64,000 nucleotides of DNA from an uncultured Prevotella sp. GTDB lineage: Bacteria > Bacteroidota > Bacteroidia > Bacteroidales > Bacteroidaceae. Shown here piece after piece: positions 50,670 through 59,859 of this stretch (within the stretch, counting starts at the first letter, position 1; every line of letters starts with the position of its first letter). The position numbers and the translations under genes are program-made. The notes beneath the pieces were generated by a model. That model saw nothing but the letters and a program-made list of their open reading frames with translations. It was not told where the DNA came from and searched no databases. The DNA is taken from assembly GCA_934204655.1 (NCBI GenBank), contig CAKPZJ010000001.1, positions 106,089-170,088 on the forward strand, written 5' to 3'.

Positions 50670-52021
50670 AACTACATACCTTTAAGATAGGCGGTGTGCA
50701 TCCCGCCGAGCACAAGATAGCGGCCGAGGTGGCCACGCGACCAGCGCCACTGCCCACCCAGGCCATATTTCCCCTCTCGCAGCACATCGGAGCCCCTGCC
50801 AAACCCGTAGTGCAGAAGGGCGACACCGTAAAGGTGGGCACCCTGCTGGCCGAGGCTGGCGGCTTTGTGTCGGCACCCATCTACTCGTCGGTATCGGGTA
50901 CGGTGGCTAAGATAGACACAGCCATAGACGCCACCGGGTACCGCAAGCCAGCTATCATAGTCAAGGTGGAGGGCGACGAGTGGGAACCGGGCATAGACCG
51001 AACCGACACCCTGGATACCCTGGCCGCTCACCCGGAGCTGACGGCCGAGGCTATCGTCGAGCAGATTAAGTGGGCTGGCGTAACGGGTATGGGCGGAGCC
51101 GGATTTCCTACCTTTATCAAGCTATGTCCGCCTCCTACGGCCAAGGCAGAGTGCGTGATACTTAACGGAGTGGAGTGCGAGCCCTACATTACGTCAGACT
51201 ACAGGCTCATGATGGAACATGCCGACGAGATACTGGTGGGCCTGGATCTGCTGATGAAGGCGGCCCACGTGGAGCGGGGCTATATAGGTATCGAGGCCAA
51301 CAAGCCCAAGGCCATAGCCCTGTTGCAGGAGAAGACGGCCGCCGACCCACGTGTGCAGGTGGTTCCGCTGCAGATGAAGTACCCCCAGGGAGGTGAGAAG
51401 CAGTTAGTTGACGCCGTCATAGGCCGTCAGGTGCCTGCCCCGCCCGCCATTCCCGTCAACGTGGGCGCCATTGTACAGAACGTGGCCACTGCCTATGCCG
51501 TCTATCAGGCTGTGATGAAGCACAAGCCCCTCTTTGAGCGTTATACCACCGTGTCGGGACAGGCCCTGACCCAGTCGGCCAACTACCTGGTACGCATGGG
51601 AACTCCCTTTGCCAACTTGGTAGAGCTATGTGGCGGCATGCCGGACGGCGACAACAAGGTTCTGGCTGGCGGGCCCATGATGGGCAAGGCCGTGGTGTCT
51701 TTGGACGTTCCCGTGTGCAAGGGTACCAATGCGGTGACCGTGCTGAGCGGTGCCGATGCCCACCGCGGACAGGTGCAAGCCTGCATACGCTGTGGCAAGT
51801 GTGTCGATGCCTGCCCAATGGGCCTCGAACCCTATCTGCTGGCCACTCTGTCGGCACGGGGCATGTACGACCGCGCCGAACAAGAGCAGATTGTGTCGTG
51901 TATAGCCTGCGGCAGCTGTCAGTTTACCTGTCCCTCACACAGGCCGATACTCGATAACATCCTGATAGGCAAGGGTAGGGTAATGGCTAATATCAAATCA
52001 AGAAATAGTAAGAAGCAATGA
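50666..52021 (+). CDS. rnfC: Electron transport complex subunit RnfC
   Basis: 451 aa NADH-binding, Fe-S subunit. HPAEHK at the N-terminus, a biotinyl-like domain (KGDTVKVGTLLAEAGGFVSAP), GVTGMGGAGFPTFIKL for NADH/FMN, and two clusters CIRCGKCVDACPMG and CIACGSCQFTCP. It passes electrons from RnfB to NAD+. ATGA overlaps join it to both neighbours. Confidence 0.97.
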   Translation: MKLHTFKIGGVHPAEHKIAAEVATRPAPLPTQAIFPLSQHIGAPAKPVVQKGDTVKVGTLLAEAGGFVSAPIYSSVSGTVAKIDTAIDATGYRKPAIIVKVEGDEWEPGIDRTDTLDTLAAHPELTAEAIVEQIKWAGVTGMGGAGFPTFIKLCPPPTAKAECVILNGVECEPYITSDYRLMMEHADEILVGLDLLMKAAHVERGYIGIEANKPKAIALLQEKTAADPRVQVVPLQMKYPQGGEKQLVDAVIGRQVPAPPAIPVNVGAIVQNVATAYAVYQAVMKHKPLFERYTTVSGQALTQSANYLVRMGTPFANLVELCGGMPDGDNKVLAGGPMMGKAVVSLDVPVCKGTNAVTVLSGADAHRGQVQACIRCGKCVDACPMGLEPYLLATLSARGMYDRAEQEQIVSCIACGSCQFTCPSHRPILDNILIGKGRVMANIKSRNSKKQ

Positions 52022-53013
52022 GCAAGTTAATGATATCTCTGTCGCCCCACGCGCATGGCGGCGACAGCGTAGAGCGCAACATGTACAACGTGGTGATAGC
52101 CCTGGTGCCCGCCCTGTTGGTGTCGCTGTTCTACTTTGGGGTGGGCTCGCTGGTGGTGTGTGCCGTGAGCGTAGCCGCCTGTATGTTTTTCGAGTGGGCC
52201 ATCAGCCGCTATCTGCTGCATAGGGCCCCTACGCTTACCGATGGTTCGGCCCTCATCACCGGACTGCTCTTGGGCATGAACCTGCCCAGCAATTTTCCCA
52301 TCTGGATGGTCATTGTGGGAGCCTTGGTGGCCATAGGCATTGGCAAGATGACCTTTGGCGGTTTAGGGTGCAACCCCTTTAACCCCGCCATCGTGGGCCG
52401 CTGCTTCCTCTTGGTAAGTTTTCCGGCAGCCATGACCTCGTGGCCCGTGGTGGGCCAGCATCTGTCGTACATGGACGCTGCCACCGGCGCCACACCGCTG
52501 AGCGTGATGAAGGCAGCCATCAAGACGGGCGACGCCTCGCTTCTGGACCAGCTGCCCGACAGCATAGACATGCTCTTAGGTAACGTGGCCAACGGCTATG
52601 GTGCCGGCACCATTGGCGAGGTGTGTGCCGCGGCGCTGCTCATAGGCTTTGCCTGGATGCTGTGGCGCCGGGTCATCACCTGGCATATCCCTGTAACCAT
52701 ACTGGTAACCGTATTTGTGCTAAGTGGCCTGCTCCACCTGGCCAACCCCGTCTACGCCAATCCCGTAGCCGTGTTGCTCAGCGGCGGACTCATGCTGGGT
52801 GCCATCTTCATGGCCACCGACTATGTAACCTCGCCCATGACACACCGCGGACAGGTCATCTATGCCGTAGGGATAGGCGTGCTTACCGTGGTGATACGTA
52901 ACTGGGGCAGCTATCCCGAAGGTATGTCGTTCGCCATACTCATTATGAACGCCTTTACGCCCCTCATCAACTTCTATGTCAAACCTAAAAGATTTGGGGA
53001 GGTAACTAAATGA
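52018..53013 (+). CDS. rnfD: Electron transport complex subunit RnfD
   Basis: 331 aa membrane subunit with about ten hydrophobic segments. The flavinylation motif is DAATGATPLSVM, where the Thr would carry covalent FMN; GGLGCNPFNPAIVGR and ATDYVTSPMT are family markers. It contributes to ion (Na+ or H+) movement. Confidence 0.96.
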   Translation: MSKLMISLSPHAHGGDSVERNMYNVVIALVPALLVSLFYFGVGSLVVCAVSVAACMFFEWAISRYLLHRAPTLTDGSALITGLLLGMNLPSNFPIWMVIVGALVAIGIGKMTFGGLGCNPFNPAIVGRCFLLVSFPAAMTSWPVVGQHLSYMDAATGATPLSVMKAAIKTGDASLLDQLPDSIDMLLGNVANGYGAGTIGEVCAAALLIGFAWMLWRRVITWHIPVTILVTVFVLSGLLHLANPVYANPVAVLLSGGLMLGAIFMATDYVTSPMTHRGQVIYAVGIGVLTVVIRNWGSYPEGMSFAILIMNAFTPLINFYVKPKRFGEVTK

Positions 53014-53618
53014 AGAAACTACAATCGTCGCTCACCAATATGGTAGTAGTACTGGTGGGCGTGGCGCTGATAACGGGCTGCTTGCTGGCCTATGTGAACC
53101 ATATAACCACGGCCCCCAAGGAGGAGCAGAAAGCGCGCACGCTGGCCGACGGCATCAGCGCGGTAATGGGCAGCGGCCAGGTAGAGGTGACGGCCAACGA
53201 TACTGTGAAGCAGACCGATAACGGCAAGGAAGTGTTGCTGGTGATACACCGGATAGCCGGTGGCGGTGCCGCCGTGGAGAGTCCGACGATGGGGTTCGGC
53301 GGCGAGCTGCGCATACTGGTGGGCTTTACGCCAGAGGGTGCCATTTCGGGCTATACGGTACTGCAGAGCGCTGAGACTCCGGGCCTGGGCGCCAAGGCAG
53401 CTACCTGGTTTCAGCAGGGAGCCAAGGGCAATATCATAGGAAAGAACCCAGCCACGCCGCTCAAGGTGAGCAAGGACGGGGGCGATGTAGATGCCATCAC
53501 GGCGTCGACCATCACGTCGAGGGCTTTCCTCAAGGCAGTCAACCAGGCTTATGCGGCTTACGCCGGAGCCAGCGCTGACGGCCATACAGGTGCAACCGCT
53601 AAAGCAAAGAAAGGATAG
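53010..53618 (+). CDS. rnfG: Electron transport complex subunit RnfG
   Basis: 202 aa, one N-terminal membrane helix and a periplasmic FMN-binding domain. The covalent-FMN site is in VDAITASTITSRAF; most relatives have (S/T)GAT, so the Gly and Ala are replaced, with the acceptor Thr kept. The preceding SAETPGLGAKAATWFQQ is typical. Confidence 0.94.
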   Translation: MKKLQSSLTNMVVVLVGVALITGCLLAYVNHITTAPKEEQKARTLADGISAVMGSGQVEVTANDTVKQTDNGKEVLLVIHRIAGGGAAVESPTMGFGGELRILVGFTPEGAISGYTVLQSAETPGLGAKAATWFQQGAKGNIIGKNPATPLKVSKDGGDVDAITASTITSRAFLKAVNQAYAAYAGASADGHTGATAKAKKG

Positions 53619-53621
53619 AAG

Positions 53622-54206
53622 ATGAACTATATAGACATTATTAAGAACGGAGTAATCAAGGAGAACCCCACCTTTGTATTGCTGCTCGGTATGTGTCCCA
53701 CGCTGGCCACCACGACCAGCGCCATGAACGGACTGATGATGGGCTTGGCCACCATGGCCGTGCTGATATGTACCAACTTTGTGATATCGTGTATCAAGAA
53801 CCTCACCCCCGACATGGTGCGCATACCGGTATTCGTGGTGGTGATAGCCACCTTTGTAACCATCCTCCAGATGTTTATCGAGGCTTACGCCCCGGCGGTC
53901 AACAAGAGCCTGGGCATCTACATTCCCCTCATTGTGGTAAACTGTATCATCCTGGGGCGTGCCGAGGCTTTCGCCTGCAAGAACACGCCGCTGGCCAGCA
54001 TCTTCGACGGTGTGGGCATCGGCTTGGGATTTGCCTTGGCACTCACCCTGTTAGGCGCTGTGCGCGAGCTGTTGGGCGCGGGTAGCCTGTTCGGGGTAGC
54101 CATCCTGCCAGAGACTACCAATGTGCTGCTCTTCATCCTGCCCCCGGGCGCCTTTATCACCTTAGGTTATCTGATAGCCATATTCAACCACTTTAAAAAG
54201 GCATAA
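53622..54206 (+). CDS. rnfE: Electron transport complex subunit RnfE
   Basis: 194 aa with six membrane helices. NPTFVLLLGMCPTLATTTSAMNG holds the conserved Cys that, with RnfA, forms the membrane-embedded 2Fe-2S site; LGRAEAFACKNTPLASIFDG holds a second. Paralogous to RnfA. Confidence 0.96.
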   Translation: MNYIDIIKNGVIKENPTFVLLLGMCPTLATTTSAMNGLMMGLATMAVLICTNFVISCIKNLTPDMVRIPVFVVVIATFVTILQMFIEAYAPAVNKSLGIYIPLIVVNCIILGRAEAFACKNTPLASIFDGVGIGLGFALALTLLGAVRELLGAGSLFGVAILPETTNVLLFILPPGAFITLGYLIAIFNHFKKA

Positions 54207-54208
54207 CT

Positions 54209-54811
54209 ATGGAATACTTACTGATATTTATCTCGGCGATATTCGTCAATAATATTATATTCTCCCAGTTCTTAGGAATATGTCCGTTCCTGGGCGTCTC
54301 CAAGAAGATAGATACTGCCCTGGGCATGGGTATGGCGGTGGCCTTTGTACTCACCCTGGCCACGGTGGTTACCTACCTCATCCAGTACTGCCTCTTGGTG
54401 CCCTTAGGGCTGCAGTATCTGCAGACCCTGGCCTTTATCCTGGTGATAGCGGCCCTGGTACAGATGGTAGAGATAATCCTGCGCAAGGTGTCGCCGGCCC
54501 TGTATCAGGCCTTAGGCATCTTTCTGCCGCTCATCACCACCAACTGTGCCGTGCTGGGCGTGGCCATCTTAGTAATACAGAAAGAGTACACGCTGGCCGA
54601 AAGCATTGCTTACGCCTTCTCTACTGCCTTGGGTTTCGCGCTGGCACTGACGGTGTTCGCCGGTATACGCGAGCAGCTGGAACTGGTGTCTGTGCCCAAG
54701 GGCATGCGCGGCATGGCCATCGTGCTGGTCACGGCTGGTCTGCTCAGCCTCGCCTTTATGGGCTTTAGCGGTGTCGACGGCGGACTGAGAACGGTTTTCG
54801 GATTAAATTGA
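54209..54811 (+). CDS. rnfA: Electron transport complex subunit RnfA
   Basis: 200 aa, six membrane helices. FVNNIIFSQFLGICPFLGVSKK and ITTNCAVLGVAIL contain the two conserved Cys. Oriented opposite to RnfE in the membrane in known complexes. Last rnf gene; galE follows after 34 bases. Confidence 0.96.
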   Translation: MEYLLIFISAIFVNNIIFSQFLGICPFLGVSKKIDTALGMGMAVAFVLTLATVVTYLIQYCLLVPLGLQYLQTLAFILVIAALVQMVEIILRKVSPALYQALGIFLPLITTNCAVLGVAILVIQKEYTLAESIAYAFSTALGFALALTVFAGIREQLELVSVPKGMRGMAIVLVTAGLLSLAFMGFSGVDGGLRTVFGLN

Positions 54812-54845
54812 GCTAACAAAATACACTAACACATTACTTATAATT

Positions 54846-55883
54846 ATGAAACAGACTATTCTGGTTACGGGCGGTACCGGTTTTATCGGGTCGCATACCA
54901 CGGTAGAGTTGCAGCAGGCTGGCTACAACGTAGTGGTGGTTGACAATCTTTCTAATTCTAACGAGAAGGTGCTGGACGGTATCGAGAAGATTACCGGCGT
55001 GCGCCCGGCTTTTGAGAGGGTAGACCTGCGCGACAAGGAAGCTACCGAGAAAGTGTTCAAAAAGTACCCCGACATCGAGGGCATCATCCACTTCGCCGCA
55101 TCTAAGGCCGTGGGCGAGAGCGTGCAGAAGCCCCTGCTCTACTATCATAACAATATCGTCTCCCTGGTTAACTTGCTGGAGCTAATGCCTAAGTATGGTG
55201 TCAAGGGAATAATCTTCTCATCGTCGTGTACGGTCTATGGACAGCCCAAGCCCGAGAACCTGCCGGTAACTGAGACTGCCCCACATCAGAAGGCCACCTC
55301 GCCCTACGGCAACACCAAGGAGATAAACGAGCAGATAATCCTGGACGACATCAAGAGCGGCGCGCCCATCAAGAGTATCGTCCTGCGCTACTTCAACCCC
55401 ATCGGTGCTCATCCGTCGGCCCTCATCGGCGAGCTGCCCAATGGCGTGCCCAACAACCTGATACCCTATGTGACGCAGACGGCCATGGGCATACGCAAGG
55501 AGCTTACCATCTTTGGCAACGACTATAACACGCCCGACGGAACGTGTATCCGCGACTATATATATGTAGTAGACCTGGCCAAGGCGCACGTGGCTGCCAT
55601 GGCCCGTGTATTGGATAAGGACACCGAGCCTATCGAGTACTTCAACATAGGTACCGGCAAGGGCGACTCGACCCTCGAGATAGTCCAGGCGTTCGAGCGC
55701 GCCACGGGCGTGAAGCTCAACTGGAAGTATGGCCCACGTCGCGCCGGCGATATTGAGCAGATTTGGGGCGATTGCACACTCGCCAACAAAGTCCTTGGCT
55801 GGAAGGCTGACACTCCTCTTGACGACGTGATGCGTAGTGCATGGAACTGGCAGGTTAAACTGCGTGAGGACGGTGTGATGTAA
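54846..55883 (+). CDS. galE: UDP-glucose 4-epimerase
   Basis: 345 aa short-chain dehydrogenase-type enzyme interconverting UDP-glucose and UDP-galactose. TGGTGFIGSHTTVEL binds NAD; the catalytic set is Ser in FSSSCTVYG and Tyr-Lys in PYGNTKEINE; EYFNIGTGKGDS and FERATG near the end are usual. A role in surface glycan synthesis or in use of galactose from the beta-galactosidase is possible. It may be read from the rnf transcript. Confidence 0.96.
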   Translation: MKQTILVTGGTGFIGSHTTVELQQAGYNVVVVDNLSNSNEKVLDGIEKITGVRPAFERVDLRDKEATEKVFKKYPDIEGIIHFAASKAVGESVQKPLLYYHNNIVSLVNLLELMPKYGVKGIIFSSSCTVYGQPKPENLPVTETAPHQKATSPYGNTKEINEQIILDDIKSGAPIKSIVLRYFNPIGAHPSALIGELPNGVPNNLIPYVTQTAMGIRKELTIFGNDYNTPDGTCIRDYIYVVDLAKAHVAAMARVLDKDTEPIEYFNIGTGKGDSTLEIVQAFERATGVKLNWKYGPRRAGDIEQIWGDCTLANKVLGWKADTPLDDVMRSAWNWQVKLREDGVM

Positions 55884-55913
55884 CACTCCGCGCAGTACCG
55901 CGCATACCACTAT

Positions 55914-55961
55914 AAGGGCGGACAGCACGAACCGGATTGCCGGCGACTGCTGTCCGCCCTT
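55914..55961 (+). terminator. Terminator after galE
   Basis: Perfect 14-bp arms AAGGGCGGACAGCA and TGCTGTCCGCCCTT, ending in TTT. Confidence 0.8.
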
Positions 55962-56139
55962 TGCGATAGTTCCCTCGGCGCGGGCCAGGTCTGCCAGGGT
56001 TCCTCAGGGCGTGTTGATGGTAGTCCCGGGTTCCTATAAGATGGTTCTAAGCTCCCACTACGGCACCCCTCAGCCCCCAAGGAGGATGCGAGTGGGTAAG
56101 CGCGGGAGCAGAGAGCATTTTCTATGTCGTGGAGGCCAG

Positions 56140-56320
56140 TCTTCTTTTGAAAAGGAAAAAGGTAAAAAAGTGAAAGAGTAAAAAGCGCTGGGGTGGGAGC
56201 CCCATGGGTGATGGCGGGGATTGTCCTTAAAATCGTGGAGATCGACCTTTACGATGCTGGGAGCCATCATTAGTACGCTGGGAGCAGTCTTTAGAAACCT
56301 AAAGGTCGGTCTTTTCATCG
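56140..56320. repeat. Dispersed composite repeat, copy 4
   Basis: A-rich GTAAAAAG-type words (about 56150-56187), then GATCGACCTTTA, two units of the CTGGGAGCCATCATTAG type, and the closing TAAAGGTCGGTCTTTTCAT. Same orientation as copy 1 and the most complete copy along with it. It lies in the 1456-base gap between galE and rpsP, which has no supported gene. Confidence 0.8.
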
Positions 56321-56364
56321 CCCACAGCCACTCCAGCCGTTACGGGGATGGTTCCGCATCCTAC

Positions 56365-56640
56365 GCGCGCTGTAAGCGCAGCAGTATAAAGCCTGGGGCA
56401 ACGCCCCAGGTATCGCCCCTACATGAGGAAAGCGCGCTGTAGGCGCAGCAGTAGCCGTAGGCGTTATTGCAGCAGATATGCTCATAATTGGGGCAGTGCC
56501 CGTTTGCATGGCAATGGTTGCCTGTATTATTCCCTTAATTTTACGCTTCGCTACTTTTGCGCCTACAGCGCGACAATAGACTGAGGGCTATATACCTGGG
56601 GCGTTGCCCCAGGCTTTATACTTTTGCGCTTTCAGCGCGC
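56365..56640. repeat. Nested inverted repeat
   Basis: Outer arms 56365-56413 and 56592-56640 match over 49 bases with a few mismatches (each contains CCTGGGGC-GCCCCAGG, itself a palindrome). Inner arms 56432-56455 and 56550-56572 also match (GCGCCTACAGCGCG). The right arm ends exactly where the 21-bp minisatellite starts. Confidence 0.88.
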
Positions 56641-57165
56641 GTTGCCCATCCGGGATTGTCCGTTGCCCATCGGGGATTGCGCGTTGCCCATCGGGGATTG
56701 TTCGTTGCCCATCGGGGATTGTTCGTTGCTCATCGGGGATTGTTCGTTGCCCATCGGGGATAGCGCGTTGCTCATCGGGGATAGCGCGTTGCCTATCCGG
56801 GATTGTTCGTTGCTCACATGAGCTTATGCGTTGCCCATCCAGGATTATGCTTTGTCCTCCCAGGATTGTGTATTGTCCACTTGGGATTATGCGTTATCCA
56901 TCGGGGATAGCGCGTTGCCCATCGGGGATAGCGCGTTGCCCATCGGGGATAGCGCGTTGCTCATCGGGGATAGCGCGTTGCCTATCCGGGATTGTTCGTT
57001 GCTCACATGAGCTTATGCGTTGCCCATCCAGGATTATGCTTTGTCCTCCCAGGATTGTGTATTGTCCACTTGGGATTATGCGTTATCCACACGAGACTAT
57101 GCGTGGCCCACACAAGATTGCGCGTTGTCCACACGGGATTGCTCGTCACTTACATGGTCGCACTT
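56641..57165. repeat. 21-bp minisatellite, about 24 units
   Basis: Head-to-tail 21-bp units of the type GTTGCCCATCGGGGATTGTT+C, with substitutions but no length changes over 504 bases and a degenerate last unit. Units 6-12 (from 56746) recur as units 15-21 (from 56935), a 189-bp higher-order duplication identical over about 155 bases. Because 21 is divisible by three, several frames on both strands stay open; none has a convincing start. Confidence 0.95.
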
Positions 57166-57281
57166 TTGGTTATAATGGCCATTGCTCCCATTATCATATC
57201 ATTGCCCATTGTTTGTGTTACTAATCTTTTGGCCCTCGGCACCCTCCTGCCTGCCCTAACGCTCCCTGCGTGGATGGCCAA

Positions 57282-57315
57282 CAAAAAAGGCGGACTTCCC
57301 ATGGGGAAATCCGCC
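57282..57315 (-). terminator. Rho-independent terminator of rpsP
   Basis: On the minus strand GGCGGATTTCCCC pairs with GGGAAGTCCGCC, followed by TTTTTT. 25 bases past the rpsP stop. Confidence 0.88.
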
Positions 57316-57339
57316 ATAAACCTTTGAGTCTGTCGAAGA

Positions 57340-57891
57340 TTAAGCCTCAGCCGGAGCCTCCTCAGCGGGAGTCTCAGCAGCAGCTTCCTCTGCCTTAGCG
57401 GCAGCTTCAGCCTCAGCCTTGGCAGCAGCCTCGGCAGCCTTTTTGTCAGCTACTTTCTTAGCGATAGTCTCGTTGATTTTCTTCTCAGCTTCGAGCTCCT
57501 TAGCAGCAGCCTCTTTCTTGCTCTTAGCGATGTTCTCGCATACTGAGCTTACCTTCTGGTCCTTGCTCTGCTTCCAGGCGTCAAATTTCTGCTGAAGTGC
57601 GGCCTCGTCGAAGGCGCCTTTCTTAACGCCGCCCTTGAGGTGCTTCATCAGGTAGACACCCTGGCCCTTGAGAAGAGTACGAACGGTGTCGGTGGGCTGT
57701 GCGCCAACCTCTACCCAGTACAGGGCACGGTCGAAATTCAAATCTACAGTTGCAGGATTGGTGTTAGGGTTGTACGTACCAATCTTCTCAGTAAATCTAC
57801 CATCACGTGGTGCTCTTGCGTCGGCGATAACAATGCTGTAGAAAGCATAGCCCTTGCGGCCGCCGCGCTGTAATCTGATTTTAGTTGCCAT
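57340..57891 (-). CDS. rpsP: 30S ribosomal protein S16 with Ala/Glu-rich C-terminal extension
   Basis: 183 aa from ATG 57891 ([18 protein letters not shown]). The S16 core covers about residues 1-85 ([31 protein letters not shown]). The remaining 100 residues are Lys, Ala and Glu-rich, ending EEAPAEA, an extension common in Bacteroidetes S16. A longer upstream reading is rejected. It is a single-gene unit here; rimM and trmD are not adjacent. Confidence 0.96.
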   Translation of the reverse strand: MATKIRLQRGGRKGYAFYSIVIADARAPRDGRFTEKIGTYNPNTNPATVDLNFDRALYWVEVGAQPTDTVRTLLKGQGVYLMKHLKGGVKKGAFDEAALQQKFDAWKQSKDQKVSSVCENIAKSKKEAAAKELEAEKKINETIAKKVADKKAAEAAAKAEAEAAAKAEEAAAETPAEEAPAEA

Positions 57892-57949
57892 AAATAAAAT
57901 TTTAATTAGGTTTGAATTTTGTTTAACTGCCATCTCGTGACAGCGGGTG

Positions 57950-57979
57950 CAAAGTTACTCAATCTTTTTGAATATCAAA
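57950..57979 (-). promoter_or_regulatory. Promoter of rpsP
   Basis: -7 TAACTTTG (57957-57950) and -33 TTTG (57979-57976) separated by 18 bases, a good match to the Bacteroidetes housekeeping promoter. Confidence 0.75.
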
Positions 57980-58035
57980 AGGAAATCAGCAGAAATCTGT
58001 ATGCTGGCCGTGGTTTTTTCTGTCTTTATGACGAC

Positions 58036-58077
58036 AGTCAGCCCGCGAAGGGTGCTGGTGGCTCCACTTCGCGGGCT
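58036..58077. terminator. 13-bp hairpin after pafA
   Basis: TCAGCCCGCGAAG (58036-58048) pairs perfectly with CTTCGCGGGCTGA (58065-58077), about 65 bases beyond the pafA stop. No close T run. Confidence 0.65.
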
Positions 58078-58140
58078 GATAGTAGGGTGGGCGGCCGGTA
58101 TCTGTGGCTGCCGCGCGGTGTCCTTGGCCGATGGGGCCGC

Positions 58141-59625
58141 TTACTTAGGATTGACTATCTCGTTGACGGCATCGCCTATGCAGGCATTGGGCATCTGGAT
58201 GTGCAGCATCTCGCACACCGTGGGGGCTATGTCCACGATGCGGGTCGGTGTCGAGGTCTGTCCGTGCTTCACCTTCCATCCCATGAATACCATTGGGATG
58301 TGCGAATCGTAAGGGTTCCATACGCCATGGCTGGTGCCACGGTAGTCGGGGGTAACCACACCGTCCACGTTGTGCGGTTTGGGTACCACGAAGAGGTCGC
58401 CGCTGCGGTCGGGGTTCCATCCGTTTACGATACGCTCGCGGATAAGCTGCGGCAGGTTGGCATTGACAGCGTTGGCATAGTCTACCACCATGTGAACCTT
58501 AGGGTTGCGCGACAGGTAGTCGGCCACCTCGCGCTTCACGTTGTCCAGCTGTAGGCCGGCCTTGGCTATGGCGGCGTGGTTCAGGTATATGCGGTTGGCG
58601 TTGGCCATCAGGGCCACCTTCTCGATACCGTATTTTTCCTTGAAAGCCGCGTTCAGCGGTTTTATCTCGTTCCAGGCAGCATAGCCGTCGGCTGGAATCT
58701 TGTGCTGTTTCATCACATTAGCGTTGTGCATGCCGCCATGGTCGGCCGAGAGGAAGAAGAGGTAGTTGCCCTTGCCCACTTTGCTGTCCAGGTAGGTAAG
58801 AAACTTGGCCAGCTCCTCGTCAGTACGCATGTACACATCGTGGTTCTCCTTACCGCGGGTACCGTAGGCATGGCCGATGATGTCGGTCGACGAGATGCTG
58901 ATGGCCAGCATATCTGTAACGGGGCCCTCGCCCAGATGCTCGTTGTCCAGCACGGCCTTGGCCATCTGGAATGTCTTGGTAACGCCGTCGGGCACGCCCT
59001 TCACGTCGGTTCCCGGTTTCACCTGAACCGTCTTGTTAAACTTCTTGACCCACTCGGGCAGCTGGTTCATGTAGTAGGTGCTGGTAATGAAGTGCCCGGC
59101 CGATGTATCCCACCAGTAGGCGGCGTTGGCAGCATGTCCGGCGGGCAGGATGGAAGCCCGGTCCTTCAGGGCCACGCCAAATACCTTGGCCTTGTAGTCG
59201 GTGGCCACCTTGAGCATGTCGCCTATACCCGTGGCCAGCAGGTTGCGGGGCGACATGAGTCCCGCCTTGCTGTTGGAGCCTACACTCTTGACGGTAGAGT
59301 CGGCCACGCAGTACATGGACTTGCCGTTTACCATGAAGTCGTTGCCTGCTATACCTGTGAGAGCCGGCACCGACCCCGTATAGATAGACGAGTGGCCGAT
59401 GGCGGTAACCGTGGGCACGTAGTTAATCATGGTATTCTCGCAACTGAAGCCCTCGCGGAGCAGGCGCTTGAAGCCTCCCTCGCCGTACTGGTCATAATAG
59501 TAATAGAGGTAGTCCCATCTCATCTGGTCTACCACAAATCCCACTACCAGTTTCGGACGCTCTATCTGTCCGAACGCCATGGTGCAGGCTTCAGCCAGCA
59601 GGATGGCGGCAATAAAACGTTTCAT
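58141..59625 (-). CDS. pafA: PafA-type alkaline phosphatase family protein
   Basis: 494 aa from ATG 59625 (59628 is also possible). Signal peptide MKRFIAAILLAEACTMAFG. Alkaline phosphatase superfamily: the metal Asp in GFVVDQMRWDYL, the nucleophile Thr74 in PTVTAIGHSS, Asn95 in AGNDFM, Lys154 and Arg156 in ALKDRASILPAGH, then SISSTDIIGHAYG and LSADHGGMHN for the zinc ligands. The Thr/Asn/Lys/Arg set is that of PafA, a secreted phosphomonoesterase of Bacteroidetes not repressed by phosphate. Substrates are presumably sugar phosphates and other monoesters in the periplasm. Confidence 0.92.
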   Translation of the reverse strand: MKRFIAAILLAEACTMAFGQIERPKLVVGFVVDQMRWDYLYYYYDQYGEGGFKRLLREGFSCENTMINYVPTVTAIGHSSIYTGSVPALTGIAGNDFMVNGKSMYCVADSTVKSVGSNSKAGLMSPRNLLATGIGDMLKVATDYKAKVFGVALKDRASILPAGHAANAAYWWDTSAGHFITSTYYMNQLPEWVKKFNKTVQVKPGTDVKGVPDGVTKTFQMAKAVLDNEHLGEGPVTDMLAISISSTDIIGHAYGTRGKENHDVYMRTDEELAKFLTYLDSKVGKGNYLFFLSADHGGMHNANVMKQHKIPADGYAAWNEIKPLNAAFKEKYGIEKVALMANANRIYLNHAAIAKAGLQLDNVKREVADYLSRNPKVHMVVDYANAVNANLPQLIRERIVNGWNPDRSGDLFVVPKPHNVDGVVTPDYRGTSHGVWNPYDSHIPMVFMGWKVKHGQTSTPTRIVDIAPTVCEMLHIQMPNACIGDAVNEIVNPK

Positions 59626-59718
59626 CATCTTTATTATGTTTATTATGGTTTGTACAGTTGTACTCAGGCTTGCGCCGGGAGCCATCATTGTTGGCCCCTG
59701 CGATGCCTCTCGCTTGTG

Positions 59719-59726
59719 CAAATGTA
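59719..59726 (-). promoter_or_regulatory. -7 box for pafA (TACATTTG)
   Basis: TACATTTG gives a leader of about 85 bases and excludes the longer upstream protein start. Confidence 0.55.
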
Positions 59727-59760
59727 GCCAAAATAATTGACATGACGGTCTAAAAAACGA

Positions 59761-59797
59761 AAAAAGACCCGGCTTCCTGAGGAAACCGGGTCTTTTT
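59761..59797. terminator. Bidirectional-looking terminator
   Basis: AAAAAGACCCGG (59761-59772) pairs with CCGGGTCTTTTT (59786-59797), with an inner CTTCC/GGAAA stem. It ends the 28-aa microprotein transcript on the minus strand. Confidence 0.9.
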
Positions 59798-59859
59798 CTA
59801 ACTTAATTAATATAATTGTAACGCTATGGGCGTTTTCTACTTGTTTTCTGTTTAAGGGC

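Noticed and set aside
56641..57165. CRISPR array
   Set aside because: Units are contiguous without spacers and no cas genes are near.
56604..57224. Heptad-repeat protein encoded by the 21-bp array
   Set aside because: Starts with TTG inside an inverted repeat, several other frames are equally open because the unit is 21 bp, and no promoter or signal was found. Kept as a finding, not as a gene.
58576..59727. Long plus-strand frame antisense to pafA
   Set aside because: Shadow of a well-supported phosphatase with all catalytic residues.
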